Shown here in pieces: positions 23,805-33,389 of a stretch of DNA of 36,953 nt. Location: positions 1 to 36,953 of the forward strand of contig JASLWO010000041.1 in NCBI GenBank assembly GCA_030740795.1, given 5' to 3'. Every line of letters starts with the position of its first letter. Positions within the stretch are counted from its first letter, which is position 1. The notes under the pieces are model-generated. The model searched no databases. It saw only the letters and a program-made list of their open reading frames with translations, and was not told the origin of the DNA. Source of the DNA: Acidimicrobiales bacterium. Its GTDB lineage: Bacteria > Actinomycetota > Acidimicrobiia > Acidimicrobiales > UBA8592. The translations under genes were made by a program, and so were the position numbers.

Positions 23805-25499
23805 CTACTTAAGGTTATTTTGCTTCTGAATGTTCGCCCATTCATCTCGAAGCCCAATAGTTTGATGGAAGAGATTCGTGTCAGAGTCGTCCTTACAGAA
23901 GTACCCAAGTCTTTCAAATTGGACGACTTCGCCATCTTTAAGTGTTTCAATTGATGGCTCAAATTTCGCTGAAGAGTGCATAGATAAAGAAGATTTATTT
24001 AAGTCCTTAAAAACATCGGTGGATGTATCGGGGTGTTCGGACGCAAAAAGACGTTCATATGTAAATACAGAACCCTCAACACAATTGGATGCCTCAACCC
24101 AATGGAGAGTCGCTTTTACCTTTCGACCATCAGGCGCTTTACCTCCGCTGGTTTCAGGGTCGTACGTGCATAGGAGCTCCACTGGAGTTCCATTGCCGTC
24201 TTTTATCACTTCGTTGCAAGTAATGAAGTAACCAAATCTAAGTCTAACTTCTCTGCCTGGGGCAAGTCGGTAAAACTTCAGCGGCGGCTCTTCCATAAAA
24301 TCTTCCTGTTCGATGAATAGGTCTCCAGAGAAAGGAACTTTTCGCGAACTCTTTGAGGAATCATTCGGATTGTTGGTGGCATCACGGTATTCAGTTCTTC
24401 CTTCAGGCCAATTGGTAATGGTTAACTTCAAAGGGTTGATAACAGCCATCTTTCTATCCGAACTTTGATTCAATTCATCTCGGACGAACGACTCCAAAAG
24501 CTCTATCTCATGTGTACTATTAGTTTTCGCAATGCCGATATGGTCACAAAAAGCTCTAATGGCGCTTGGAGGGTATCCGCGTCTCCTGAGACCACTCAGA
24601 GTAGGCATCCGTGGGTCATCCCAACTTTTAACCACGGACTCGTCTACTAAACGCTTCAAGAGACGTTTGGATAGGACCGTATGCGTGAAATTCAAACGAG
24701 CAAACTCAGTTTGATAAGGACGCTCGCCTTCGGCAATACCAAGTTGTTCAAGGAACCAGTCATATAACGGTCGGTGCGAATCAAACTCCAGCGTGCATAG
24801 TGAATGGGTCACTCCTTCAATTGCGTCAGATTGTCCATGCGCCCAGTCATATGTCGGGTAGATAATCCAATCATCACCGGTTCGGAAGTGAGACTCATTT
24901 CGAATCCGATACAAGACAGGGTCACGCATACTCATGTTTTCATGTTCCATTGAAATTTTCGCACGCAACACACAGAATCCTTCAGGAAATATACCTTCAC
25001 GCATCTCTCTGAAAAGAATAAGATTCTCCTCAGAAGTGCGATCCCGAAAGGGACTATTTGCACCCGGTTCAGTAAAGTTACCTCGTTGAGCGGAAATGGT
25101 TTCCGCTCCCTGGTCATCAACATATGCCTTACCTAATTTGATAAGTAACTCAGCCCATTCGTAGAGCTGCTCAAAATAACTTGATGCAAAGACCGGTTCG
25201 TTTGACAATTCATGCCCGAGTAGCCATTCAATGTCCTGACGAATTGACTCCACAAACTCTAAGCTCTCTGTCGCCGGATTCGTATCGTCAAATCTCAAAT
25301 TGCAAATGCCGCCGTATTCGGAAGCTAAACCGAAATTGAGACAAATTGATTTTGCATGACCAACATGGAGATGTCCATTGGGTTCAGGAGGGAAACGCGT
25401 TTGTACTTTCCCAGAGAAACGTCCAGAGGTAAGATCGGTATTTATCAGATCTCGAATGAAGTCACGCTTCATAGTTTCTTCAGTGTCGTTGTTGTCCAT
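23805..25499 (-). CDS. glnS: Glutaminyl-tRNA synthetase
   Basis: 564 aa class I synthetase, close to the usual ~550. The HIGH motif reads H-V-G-H in RFPPEPNGHLHVGHAK, and the KMSKS loop is V-L-S-K-R, the form usual in GlnRS. The anticodon-binding beta barrels follow (VINPLKLTITNWPEG and the C-terminal part). PEPNG near the start separates GlnRS from most bacterial GluRS (P-S/T-G). It charges tRNA-Gln with glutamine directly. Most actinobacteria instead use GatCAB amidation, so this gene may come from transfer or mark an unusual lineage. No ribosome site precedes ATG 25499; a Met at codon 10 is an alternative start. Confidence 0.93.
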   Translation of the reverse strand: MDNNDTEETMKRDFIRDLINTDLTSGRFSGKVQTRFPPEPNGHLHVGHAKSICLNFGLASEYGGICNLRFDDTNPATESLEFVESIRQDIEWLLGHELSNEPVFASSYFEQLYEWAELLIKLGKAYVDDQGAETISAQRGNFTEPGANSPFRDRTSEENLILFREMREGIFPEGFCVLRAKISMEHENMSMRDPVLYRIRNESHFRTGDDWIIYPTYDWAHGQSDAIEGVTHSLCTLEFDSHRPLYDWFLEQLGIAEGERPYQTEFARLNFTHTVLSKRLLKRLVDESVVKSWDDPRMPTLSGLRRRGYPPSAIRAFCDHIGIAKTNSTHEIELLESFVRDELNQSSDRKMAVINPLKLTITNWPEGRTEYRDATNNPNDSSKSSRKVPFSGDLFIEQEDFMEEPPLKFYRLAPGREVRLRFGYFITCNEVIKDGNGTPVELLCTYDPETSGGKAPDGRKVKATLHWVEASNCVEGSVFTYERLFASEHPDTSTDVFKDLNKSSLSMHSSAKFEPSIETLKDGEVVQFERLGYFCKDDSDTNLFHQTIGLRDEWANIQKQNNLK

Positions 25500-25578
25500 A
25501 TTAATAGTCTGTCATTTAGAGCTGCGGCTTGTGCCAGTCTAAACTGAGAACTATCCAATAAAGATCAATGGGGGCAAA

Positions 25579-26793
25579 ATGGGGCAAGGATTTGACCAAG
25601 AACGACTTTCACGAATTGCTGAACTCTGTGATCGCTATGTAGAAAGTGGTAAATTCCCATGCGCGCAGGTGCAAGTAGCACACGGCGACGAGGTTGTTCT
25701 GCGACACACAATAGGGAAGGCCGATATTGAAGAGAACATTGACCTGAGAGACGACGCGATTTTTAGGATTTATTCCATGACGAAGCCACTTACTTCAATC
25801 GGATTGATGCAATTGTATGAAAAGGGCGAGTTTATTTTAGAAGACCCAGTGGAAAGATTCATTCCTGCTTTTTCTGATCCACAAGTTTTGATAGGGGGTT
25901 CATTCCTGAAACCAGCTCTAAGGCCAGCACAAACAACATTGACAGTTCGGGACATGCTAATGCATACTTCGGGCTTAACTTATGGATTCCATTTCGCGAA
26001 CAATCTTGACAAAATGTATAGGGAATCAGAATTTGGGAGCATCTGGGGCCAGAAGGGTGCTGATGTCGAGACTTTGGAAGAAACCGCCAACAAACTAGGA
26101 GAGATGCCATTGCTGTTTGACCCCGGAACCAGTTGGAACTACTCAATGTCAACCGACATCTGCGGACGGCTAATCGAAGTAATAAGCGGACAGAATTTAG
26201 ACGACTATTTAAGCGAAAACATCACCAAACCTCTAGGAATGGACGACACCGGATTCCACGTTGAAGCAGAGAAAAGTGACCGATTCACATCCAACTATGC
26301 GATCACACCTGAAAACCCAATAGCAAAAATAGATGAAGCTGCTACAAGTCATTATCTAGAACCAGCCCGGTTTCTTTCAGGTGGTGGTGGAATGGTCTCC
26401 ACAACCGATGATTACCAACGTTTCGTTTCTATGCTTCTAGGAGGTGGCGAGCTACAAGGCGAAAGAATTATTGGAAGACATACTTTAGAATTCATGACCA
26501 TGAATCATCTCCCTGGTGGAGCCACATTAAATGATCTTGGCCAATCAACATTTACCGAAACAGCAATGGAAGGAATGGGATTCGGTCTTGGTTTCTCAGT
26601 GCTTGAGAACCCTGCTGCCAATGCTGCTCTTGGATCAAAGGGAGAATTTGCTTGGGGAGGGGCAGCGAGCACGAGATTCTGGGTAGATCCAGTTGAAGAA
26701 GTAACTTGTATCTTTATGACACAATTCATGCCATCAAGTCATTATCCAATACGTAGAGAATTAAAAGCGGCTGTCTATCAGGCTTTAACATAA
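25579..26793 (+). CDS. Serine hydrolase, class C beta-lactamase-like
   Basis: 404 aa. The active-site S66-x-x-K69 is in IYSMTKPLTSIG, the second element is Y-S-M in NYSMSTDICGRL, and the third loop is near EFAWGGAASTRFW. This is the EstB/LpqK/beta-lactamase-related esterase group rather than a true beta-lactamase. No signal peptide, so cytoplasmic. It probably hydrolyses an ester or lactone on the pathway substrate. A GGGGG-rich stretch precedes the ATG. First of four plus-strand genes; the CoA-transferase starts 3 nt after it. Confidence 0.85.
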   Translation: MGQGFDQERLSRIAELCDRYVESGKFPCAQVQVAHGDEVVLRHTIGKADIEENIDLRDDAIFRIYSMTKPLTSIGLMQLYEKGEFILEDPVERFIPAFSDPQVLIGGSFLKPALRPAQTTLTVRDMLMHTSGLTYGFHFANNLDKMYRESEFGSIWGQKGADVETLEETANKLGEMPLLFDPGTSWNYSMSTDICGRLIEVISGQNLDDYLSENITKPLGMDDTGFHVEAEKSDRFTSNYAITPENPIAKIDEAATSHYLEPARFLSGGGGMVSTTDDYQRFVSMLLGGGELQGERIIGRHTLEFMTMNHLPGGATLNDLGQSTFTETAMEGMGFGLGFSVLENPAANAALGSKGEFAWGGAASTRFWVDPVEEVTCIFMTQFMPSSHYPIRRELKAAVYQALT

Positions 26794-26796
26794 ATT

Positions 26797-27984
26797 ATGG
26801 CTCCATTAAAAAATATTAAAGTTGTTGATTTCACTCAAGTCGTTGCCGGCCCCGTCGCTGGAATGCTCTTAGCTGAACTAGGGGCAGACGTAATAAAAGT
26901 TGAATATCCCGGAATAGGTGACATCACAAGAACCTCAGGTTTTTCTAAAGGAGGGCTAAACAGCTCGGTTCTAAATTGCAACAGGGGAAAACGATCCATT
27001 CAAATAGACCTTAAAGAAAAAGAAGGTCAAGAAATCGCTCTGAAACTAATAGAGAATGCGGATGTCGTAATACAGTCAATGCGACCTGGAAAAATAACAA
27101 AACTAGGACTTGACTATGAAACAGTTAGAACCTTAAACCCTGATCTAATTTACGTATCGTTGTCAGGCTATGGTCAAGATGGTCCGTATGCTGATCGAGC
27201 TGTTTATGACCCAGTTCTACAGGCTATGTGCGGATATGTCTCTCTTCAAATTAATCCACAAATTCCATTCCCAGACCTCATGAGAACTGCTCTTATAGAT
27301 AAGGCAGTTTCATGGGAGATGGCGCTCTCCATCACCGCAGCATTATTCGCCCGGGAAAGAGGAACTGGTGGACAAGAACTTGAAATAGCGATGATAGATG
27401 TGGCAATAGCATTCTTATGGCCGGATGGTGGAATGGCTGAAACACTCCTTGACTCTGATGTAACAACCGGAACTCACCTAAGCAAATTAATGAATATGAC
27501 AGAAACCGCAAATGGCCATGTTGTTTATTTCGCTATAGCAGACCACCAGATAAAGGGCCTGTATACATCTTTGGGGCACCCAGAATGGTTTACTGACAAT
27601 CGGTTCTCTACGCGAGAAGCCCGACACACTGATAACAACAATGAGATTCTGGGTGGACTTATCGCAGATGCTTTTAGAACGTTTTCAACAGCAGAAATAG
27701 CTGAACGATTGCATTCAAATTCTGTTCCATGTGGTGAAGTCATCGAAATAAGTAAAATTGCTGAAATCCCTCAAGTCATTCATAATAAAACCTTTTTTGA
27801 ATGGGATCATCCAAGATCTGGGAAGATAAGATCACCACGTCACTCAACAGTTTTCACCGAGACTAAACTGCCAATTCTCGACAGTGCTCCTCTTCTGAAT
27901 GAACATAGCGACGAGATACTTTCAGAAATAGGAGTGGGGGAAGAGAAACGTAGACAGCTGCAAGAGAAAGGCATAGTGCCATGA
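26797..27984 (+). CDS. CaiB/BaiF-type (family III) CoA-transferase
   Basis: 395 aa, normal family length. N-terminal Rossmann motif VVDFTQVVAGPVAGMLLAELGADVIKVE. Catalytic D168 in TALID aligns with the Asp that forms the acyl-enzyme anhydride in formyl-CoA transferase, and GTGGQELEIAMIDVAIA follows as usual. It moves CoA between a donor acyl-CoA and a carboxylic acid, activating the pathway substrate. Only 3 nt separate it from the serine hydrolase gene, with no own ribosome site, so it is probably co-translated. A paralogue is at 35892; both share the unusual NPQIPFPDL segment. Confidence 0.92.
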   Translation: MAPLKNIKVVDFTQVVAGPVAGMLLAELGADVIKVEYPGIGDITRTSGFSKGGLNSSVLNCNRGKRSIQIDLKEKEGQEIALKLIENADVVIQSMRPGKITKLGLDYETVRTLNPDLIYVSLSGYGQDGPYADRAVYDPVLQAMCGYVSLQINPQIPFPDLMRTALIDKAVSWEMALSITAALFARERGTGGQELEIAMIDVAIAFLWPDGGMAETLLDSDVTTGTHLSKLMNMTETANGHVVYFAIADHQIKGLYTSLGHPEWFTDNRFSTREARHTDNNNEILGGLIADAFRTFSTAEIAERLHSNSVPCGEVIEISKIAEIPQVIHNKTFFEWDHPRSGKIRSPRHSTVFTETKLPILDSAPLLNEHSDEILSEIGVGEEKRRQLQEKGIVP

Positions 27985-28050
27985 TCTTTAGGTCTACCCA
28001 CCTAGAGTGGAGGAGAGCATCAGGCTACTCTGACTACAAAAGGAATTGCC

Positions 28051-29490
28051 ATGCCTAAAATTAGTTTTGAAACAAGAGGAAACTCCCTAGGCGTTAATGA
28101 AGATGTTAATGGAGCGCAACGAAAATTTCCCCATATGCCAATTGGACAAGCAGTTGACATGGGTTTCACCTCCGAAGGCGTTCCTTTAATAGATCCACGT
28201 ATCTTCGATAGCGGGGAATTCGGGCGAAACCCTTACCCGTATTATCGTATACTACGAGACCACTACCCGGTGTACTACGACCAATTACACAACTGTTATT
28301 TTGTCACTAGATACGATGACATCACCGAATCATATTTCGATGAGATTGGATTCAATACAATACCGAAAGGCTCTTCAAGTGGAGTTTTGGGAAACACCCA
28401 ACTTGAGTTAAGCGGAATTGAACACAGAAGACGCAGAAATATTTATGGACGCCATTTGGTAGGAGCAGCTTTAACAAAAAGGTTGCACGCACTTGAGCAA
28501 ATAGCAGACGAATTGATTTCTGAATGGTGGCTTTCTGCTAACCCCAAGGAAGTCTTAATCAATAACGAAACTGGAACCGCAACCATTGAATTAGGAAAAG
28601 CATTTGCTAACGAGTTCCCCATTAGTGTCGTTGCTCAGGTGTTAGGAATCCCACAAGAAGCTCGCCAGCAATTCACTTGGTGGTATGACGCGATGATGTC
28701 AGGTCTTGGAGGTTCGGAAACGCACCACGAAGGTTTAGAAGCTCGTCAAGATCTAGAAGAATACGTGGAAGATCTAGTTGATCAGAAAAGAAACGCACCA
28801 ACTTACCTTACAGATGAAGCAGGTAACAATATATGCCTGGACATAATATCTGAGCTATGTAATTCGGAGATAGACGGGGATGTGATGTCAACAGAAGAAA
28901 TCACGTCTTTTATTGCGCTAGTTGTAGGAGGAGGTGGTGAAACAACACGTGGAGCGATTATGAACTTATGGTACCTTCTGTTGCAGCACCCCAATCAATT
29001 TAAAGCTGTTAGGTCGGACTCCGGCCTCTGGGACACTGCATTCCATGAAATGCTTAGACATTCAACATCCATCGGAGGTCAGCCAAGGCACAATACTAAT
29101 GACCTGACCCTACATGGCGTGCATATACCAGCGGGTTCGTTGATCCACATGGTCGATGTTTCTGCGAACCACGATGACAGAATCTTTGCTAATCCAGAAG
29201 ACTTCAACATTTTCCGAGAAGATTTGTATTCTGGGAAAATCTTAAGATCTGGGCACGCTAAGGAAGGCAAGTGCAGCCACATGGCCTTCGGAGTAGGTCC
29301 TCACCTTTGCCCTGGTGCTTGGATCTCCCAACAAGAGACTGTTATCGGGTCAAAAATCCTTGACAAAACATTAGGAAATGTCCGAATAAATTATGAGCGA
29401 ATGCCAAAAGATATAGATGGAGTTTCTCTGGCCCCCATCGGACTTGGTTCTATAAGAGAACTTTGGCTTGATTTCGACTTGCCAAATTAG
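28051..29490 (+). CDS. Cytochrome P450
   Basis: 479 aa, longer than usual because of an N-terminal ~50-residue extension. I-helix GGGGETT, K-helix E-M-L-R, heme loop FGVGPHLCPGAW with axial C420 (TGC 29308-29310). The region WWYDAMMSGLGGSE looks like the F-G part that shapes the substrate pocket. AAGGAA precedes the ATG. Followed at 4 nt by a P450-like gene without a heme cysteine; the pair may form a complex. Redox partners are not encoded next to it. Confidence 0.9.
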   Translation: MPKISFETRGNSLGVNEDVNGAQRKFPHMPIGQAVDMGFTSEGVPLIDPRIFDSGEFGRNPYPYYRILRDHYPVYYDQLHNCYFVTRYDDITESYFDEIGFNTIPKGSSSGVLGNTQLELSGIEHRRRRNIYGRHLVGAALTKRLHALEQIADELISEWWLSANPKEVLINNETGTATIELGKAFANEFPISVVAQVLGIPQEARQQFTWWYDAMMSGLGGSETHHEGLEARQDLEEYVEDLVDQKRNAPTYLTDEAGNNICLDIISELCNSEIDGDVMSTEEITSFIALVVGGGGETTRGAIMNLWYLLLQHPNQFKAVRSDSGLWDTAFHEMLRHSTSIGGQPRHNTNDLTLHGVHIPAGSLIHMVDVSANHDDRIFANPEDFNIFREDLYSGKILRSGHAKEGKCSHMAFGVGPHLCPGAWISQQETVIGSKILDKTLGNVRINYERMPKDIDGVSLAPIGLGSIRELWLDFDLPN

Positions 29491-29494
29491 CGCC

Positions 29495-30793
29495 ATGGAG
29501 GATCAGGAAAAATATGAAATAGATGAAGAGCCTGAATCGGCTCCTGGTTACCGAACGTATGAGGTTTACCAAAGAGAACGAGTGGGCGAAACCACTAATC
29601 TAATTAAACCCCGAGAATTAATCTCAGATAGCTATCTACACGATCCATATCCTCTAGTGGGTCTACTGAGAGAGAACTACCCCTGTTACCGAGATTGGCT
29701 CGGGAATAGATTCTGGATCACTAGATACGACGACGTAACATCTGTTTTTACTGATGATCGCAATTACCAGACGCGTACCAAAACCTGGTTTTACGGCCTG
29801 CAAGATTATGGAAAGAACTTATGGAATGAGATATCGGTTCAGAAAGCATTTGAAAGCAATGTAGATGAGCATATAGCAAAGATCACTGGCGAAGCTCTCT
29901 TAAATTGGGATAGGGATGGTTTTGACCTAGCAGTCGATTTTTGTGCAGAAATACCTCTACGCCTTTGGGGAGCGATTCTAGATATATCAGATGAAGAACT
30001 AAACCGCTTTGTTCCTTTATTTTGGAGAATGCAACGCGGAAGTGGCTGGAACCCAATTAGGAGAAAAGATGGCCTTGCAGCAGTAGAAGAAATGGAGGCA
30101 CTTCTAGATCCCATATTTTCTAAACGTAGAAATGACCCAAGTACTGATTTCATCAGCGCCATTGCTCAAGTTGAACTAACTGACAGGGAGATTAGCACTA
30201 CTGATCTCGTAGTAACGATACTAGAACTTGACCACGAAACCCTTCATGGCGGTCTATCAAACCTTTGGTTCAATTTGCTTCAGAATCCTGACGAAATGGG
30301 GAAAATTCACGATGATCCGAGAATGTTAAAATACGCCTGGCTAGAAACACTCCGGTACACACCCCCAGTTCTATCTGCTAAACGTTTCACGAAAACTGAA
30401 GTTGAGAGATTTGGACGGTTATTACCAGAGGGGAGCCTTATGATGTGTTCCGCCGCAGCAGCCAATCGAGACCCAAGGCAGTTCAACAACCCTGATACGT
30501 TTATTGTTGGAAGAAAAGATCTATGCCAGCGTGAGCCTCGAGGACAATATCGAGCCGACGGATTGCCCTCGGGAATATCCTTTGGTTTAGGAAAACCTTC
30601 AATCCACCCAGCTGTCCCAAAGGAGAGACCCAGATCTTTGTACGCGATAGTTCGTGATTGCGCTGTTACTGCTTCATCAATGCTTCTTGAAAAAAAACCG
30701 AATATAAAGTTGATTGATCAAAGCAGCCCAGAGCTCAAATCTCTATTACTAGAAGAAATACATACTTGCTGGGAACTAAAAGTCTCAAGTTGA
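29495..30793 (+). CDS. P450-like protein lacking the heme-binding cysteine
   Basis: 432 aa from ATG 29495 (a TTG at 29468 inside the previous gene is an alternative). P450 fold features are kept: RFWITRYDDVTSVF, I-helix-like LELDHETLHGGL, K-helix E-T-L-R (LETLRYTPPV), and DRRQF-type NRDPRQFNNPDTF. The heme loop FGLGKPSIHPA aligns without gap to FGVGPHLCPGA of its neighbour, but the Cys position is Ile370 (ATC 30602-30604), and His and Gly are Pro. The frame is open and normal length, so it is not a frameshifted pseudogene. Known cysteine-less P450 homologues such as EryCII act as partner/activator proteins, and the adjacent intact P450 is the obvious partner. Enzymatic activity as a normal P450 is unlikely. 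Confidence 0.8.
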   Translation: MEDQEKYEIDEEPESAPGYRTYEVYQRERVGETTNLIKPRELISDSYLHDPYPLVGLLRENYPCYRDWLGNRFWITRYDDVTSVFTDDRNYQTRTKTWFYGLQDYGKNLWNEISVQKAFESNVDEHIAKITGEALLNWDRDGFDLAVDFCAEIPLRLWGAILDISDEELNRFVPLFWRMQRGSGWNPIRRKDGLAAVEEMEALLDPIFSKRRNDPSTDFISAIAQVELTDREISTTDLVVTILELDHETLHGGLSNLWFNLLQNPDEMGKIHDDPRMLKYAWLETLRYTPPVLSAKRFTKTEVERFGRLLPEGSLMMCSAAAANRDPRQFNNPDTFIVGRKDLCQREPRGQYRADGLPSGISFGLGKPSIHPAVPKERPRSLYAIVRDCAVTASSMLLEKKPNIKLIDQSSPELKSLLLEEIHTCWELKVSS

Positions 30794-30794
30794 A

Positions 30795-31565
30795 TTACTC
30801 GGATTCTGGCGGAGGCAAGATGCAATCGTAGCCAGCGTATAGACCAATGTTATCTCCGGTTCGCCCCCGAGGACCTTCCAAAAATAAGTCAACTACAACG
30901 CCGGCCACATCTTCAGGTTTCATCCAGCTCTTTACCCACTCAGGGTCTGCGTCAGGTCCGCTCCATTCACGAATCATCTCAGTGTCAGTAGCGCCAATGC
31001 ACAAATTGTTGACACGGATATTGTATTTCCTAAGTGAACTCGCCCAGTCAAAGGTAAGACCATTTAATGCCCATTTTGATGCGTTGTAGAGATCCATGTT
31101 CCCGTGGCCATGGTGACGCAAGGCATGTGGAGCAGGTTTAACATGGTCTGTGCTTACGTTTAAGATATTTCCAGAATTTTGCTTTACCATTATTGGGGCA
31201 ACAGCTCGACCAAATAAATAGGCACCACGGGTGTTTGAGCTGAAAATCCTTTCATATGTATGGAGAGCATCTTCCCAATTATCTAAAGGGCCTGTTGGTA
31301 GAACCTCACCAGCATTATTTATCAAAATATCTATTGTTCCGAAAGTCGCAAAGGTCGTATCCGCAACATGTTTTACGTGTTCGCTATCTCCAACTTCGCC
31401 CTGGAATGCAAGGGCTCCTAGAGTATCTCCAACTCGGTCAACTTCTGCCCTTTTGTCAGTCATGGAAACATTGCATCCCTCCTTGACTAAACGTTCCACA
31501 AATGATTTCCCTAAACCTTGAGCGGCTCCTGTGACTATCGCAGTCATTCCTTGTAATTGACTCAT
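30795..31565 (-). CDS. Short-chain dehydrogenase/reductase (SDR)
   Basis: 256 aa. TGAAQGLG loop near residue 12, TDKR after beta-2, NNAG near residue 88, Ser in LNVSTDHV and Tyr/Lys in YNASKWA. The region HALRHHGHGNMD before the Tyr is an unusual His-rich insert at the active-site side. Last gene of the operon Rieske oxygenase, Rieske ferredoxin, SDR; the gap to the ferredoxin gene is 14 nt. It may oxidise the diol or alcohol made by the oxygenase, as dihydrodiol dehydrogenases do. Confidence 0.87.
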   Translation of the reverse strand: MSQLQGMTAIVTGAAQGLGKSFVERLVKEGCNVSMTDKRAEVDRVGDTLGALAFQGEVGDSEHVKHVADTTFATFGTIDILINNAGEVLPTGPLDNWEDALHTYERIFSSNTRGAYLFGRAVAPIMVKQNSGNILNVSTDHVKPAPHALRHHGHGNMDLYNASKWALNGLTFDWASSLRKYNIRVNNLCIGATDTEMIREWSGPDADPEWVKSWMKPEDVAGVVVDLFLEGPRGRTGDNIGLYAGYDCILPPPESE

Positions 31566-31579
31566 AAATTCAAACCTAA

Positions 31580-31966
31580 CTATCTTGTTTGGAAAATGCC
31601 ACCCACACCACCGAATCCCGTATTGGGGTCTTTCTCATCAGTTGAAGGTAAAGCAACAGCAACTCCGTCATCAATTTGTATTCTGAAACAAGAGACACCT
31701 TCGTACGCCGGAGGCCCACTATGTTCCCCGGTTCTAACATCAAATGAAGTCCCGTGTAAAGGGCACGTAAGGTTATGTGATCTTAGACGCCCTTCACTCA
31801 AAGGAGTATCAGCGTGACTGCAATTATCCTCAATTGCGTAAAGCTCGCCATTCACCCGACATACAACTATTCCGTAATCACCGATATCTTCGAATACTCG
31901 CATTTCTCCATCTTGAAGATCATCAAGATTCCCAAGCTCGTGGGAGTCGTTACTTGTACTTGTCAT
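31580..31966 (-). CDS. Rieske [2Fe-2S] ferredoxin
   Basis: 128 aa. Intact Rieske motif: C-S-H in DNCSHADTPLSEG and C-P-L-H in LTCPLHGTSFDVRTG. It resembles the small ferredoxins of biphenyl and naphthalene dioxygenases, which carry electrons to the oxygenase alpha subunit. Its start overlaps the stop of the oxygenase gene by 4 nt (ATGA), a clear functional link. The reductase that would reduce it is not in the window. It might also serve the Rieske-like protein at 1278, although its missing histidines argue against the usual electron transfer. Confidence 0.92.
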   Translation of the reverse strand: MTSTSNDSHELGNLDDLQDGEMRVFEDIGDYGIVVCRVNGELYAIEDNCSHADTPLSEGRLRSHNLTCPLHGTSFDVRTGEHSGPPAYEGVSCFRIQIDDGVAVALPSTDEKDPNTGFGGVGGIFQTR

Positions 31967-33315
31967 GTGGGGTCCATTGCAAGGTAGCTATCAATCGTCT
32001 CATGAAAATAACGTATCCTTCTTTCTTGCAATGGCAGATACTCGCCCCTGTAGCCTCGTGAACGGAGACCTTTATGTTGCGTGGTCCATATAGCCACATC
32101 TTGGTCAATCCCCGGTCCGCAGCTTACTTCTCCCGCTATTCCAGTTTCATGCTCAACTTGATGGTCAATAGAAACCCAGTCGCGCATCGAATTAGAGTAG
32201 TACTCCTTCGATCCATTTGGGAACATCGTCAAATACCACATATCAAACAGGCATTTATTAGGATCATTTGGGTGAGGAGCAGAACGGAGGAAGATGCATC
32301 CATCTGGTTTCATGCTAAAAGACACATTAGGAAAAATTGTGTAGTGGTAGTGGTCAGTTAATTGCTCATCAGAATAACGAGAGAAATCGTAGCCCTTGGC
32401 TTCAGCGAGTTCCCTTTTTCGCTCTTGAAGAGCAATTCGCAGACCTGATAAATTTTCCCTATACGGTTCAGGGTCAAATTCCCAATAGTCAAACTCTTGC
32501 TTAAGACTACGGAACGTCCTATCTGCTGACCCGCTGTATTGAGGACCTGGTCCGCCTCCTGGCATTAACATCCGGCAATGACCACTAGGGTACAAATCGA
32601 ATTGGCACCCACTATGGTGTTCATTCATTGAGGCAATTGTTTGAGGATGGACAAAAGGAAGATGATAGCTTTCATTGAAATTGTCCTGAACGCATTTCCA
32701 GTTCCAATCCCCTTCAACTGTCACCCAATGGGTTCGTTTCATCTCTTCCATCCGGTAAGTGTCAAGGTGAGAAGCAACGGGCTCCAGCCAATCGCGGAGA
32801 GTTTTGCAATCAGAGTCCATGTTGAACCAGATGAAACCAGCCCAAGTATCGCAAGGGATTTCTATCAGATTGGCATTTCCGCACGGTGACCCCTGTGGGA
32901 AATCATCCTCATCGTATGCCCAAGTGCACTCACCGGAGTCGTTGAATCTCCAACCGTGGTATGCACATTGGAATTCTCCACCAGCTAAAGTTCCTGCTTC
33001 TGCTGTAACTAGCTGGTTTCCTCTGTGTTGGCAAGAATTGTAAAAGGCTCTGATTAGCGAATCCTCGCCTCGGATACAAATAATCGATTCGTGCATAATT
33101 TCGTAACAAACGTAATCTCCCGGCGTAGGAATTTGGTCAACTCGACCTGCTATTTGCCAAACTCGAGTCCACATTTTGTCCCATTCGCTTTGAGCGAAAC
33201 TAGGGGAATAGTATCGTTCGCCAAGAATGATTGGTTCGATACCAAGAGTAGGCTCGGAAGCTTTATCTCTTGGAATCCCAATACTTTGAATACGAGTTTC
33301 TTTTAGATCAGTCAT
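31963..33315 (-). CDS. Rieske non-heme iron oxygenase, alpha subunit (intact)
   Basis: 450 aa. Rieske motif C-Q-H-R-G and C-A-Y-H-G-W are normal. The mononuclear site is NESYH-x4-H (NFNESYHLPFVHPQ) plus Asp in DQDVAIWTTQHKGL. The frame and several segments (QLTDHYHYTIFPNV) closely parallel the degenerate paralogue at 1278. It hydroxylates an aromatic or similar substrate. Start at ATG 33315; the longer frame to 33375 would run far into the divergent promoter. A weak AGGGAAA lies ~10 nt upstream. Operon with its ferredoxin and an SDR. Confidence 0.92.
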   Translation of the reverse strand: MTDLKETRIQSIGIPRDKASEPTLGIEPIILGERYYSPSFAQSEWDKMWTRVWQIAGRVDQIPTPGDYVCYEIMHESIICIRGEDSLIRAFYNSCQHRGNQLVTAEAGTLAGGEFQCAYHGWRFNDSGECTWAYDEDDFPQGSPCGNANLIEIPCDTWAGFIWFNMDSDCKTLRDWLEPVASHLDTYRMEEMKRTHWVTVEGDWNWKCVQDNFNESYHLPFVHPQTIASMNEHHSGCQFDLYPSGHCRMLMPGGGPGPQYSGSADRTFRSLKQEFDYWEFDPEPYRENLSGLRIALQERKRELAEAKGYDFSRYSDEQLTDHYHYTIFPNVSFSMKPDGCIFLRSAPHPNDPNKCLFDMWYLTMFPNGSKEYYSNSMRDWVSIDHQVEHETGIAGEVSCGPGIDQDVAIWTTQHKGLRSRGYRGEYLPLQERRIRYFHETIDSYLAMDPT

Positions 33316-33389
33316 TATTGAGCATTTCCCTTTCTCCGTTGTTAGTTTATTAGTTACTAGCCTTGAGTAATACAAATAAGAAGAAAATT

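Noticed and set aside
28005-28035. Possible terminator hairpin (AGAGCA...TACTCT) before the P450 gene
   Set aside because: Short imperfect stem without a T-run, and the adjoining genes are co-directional; likely chance.
30581-30610. Missing heme Cys caused by a frameshift
   Set aside because: The sequence aligns without gap to the neighbouring P450 on both sides of the loop and the frame stays open to a normal end.
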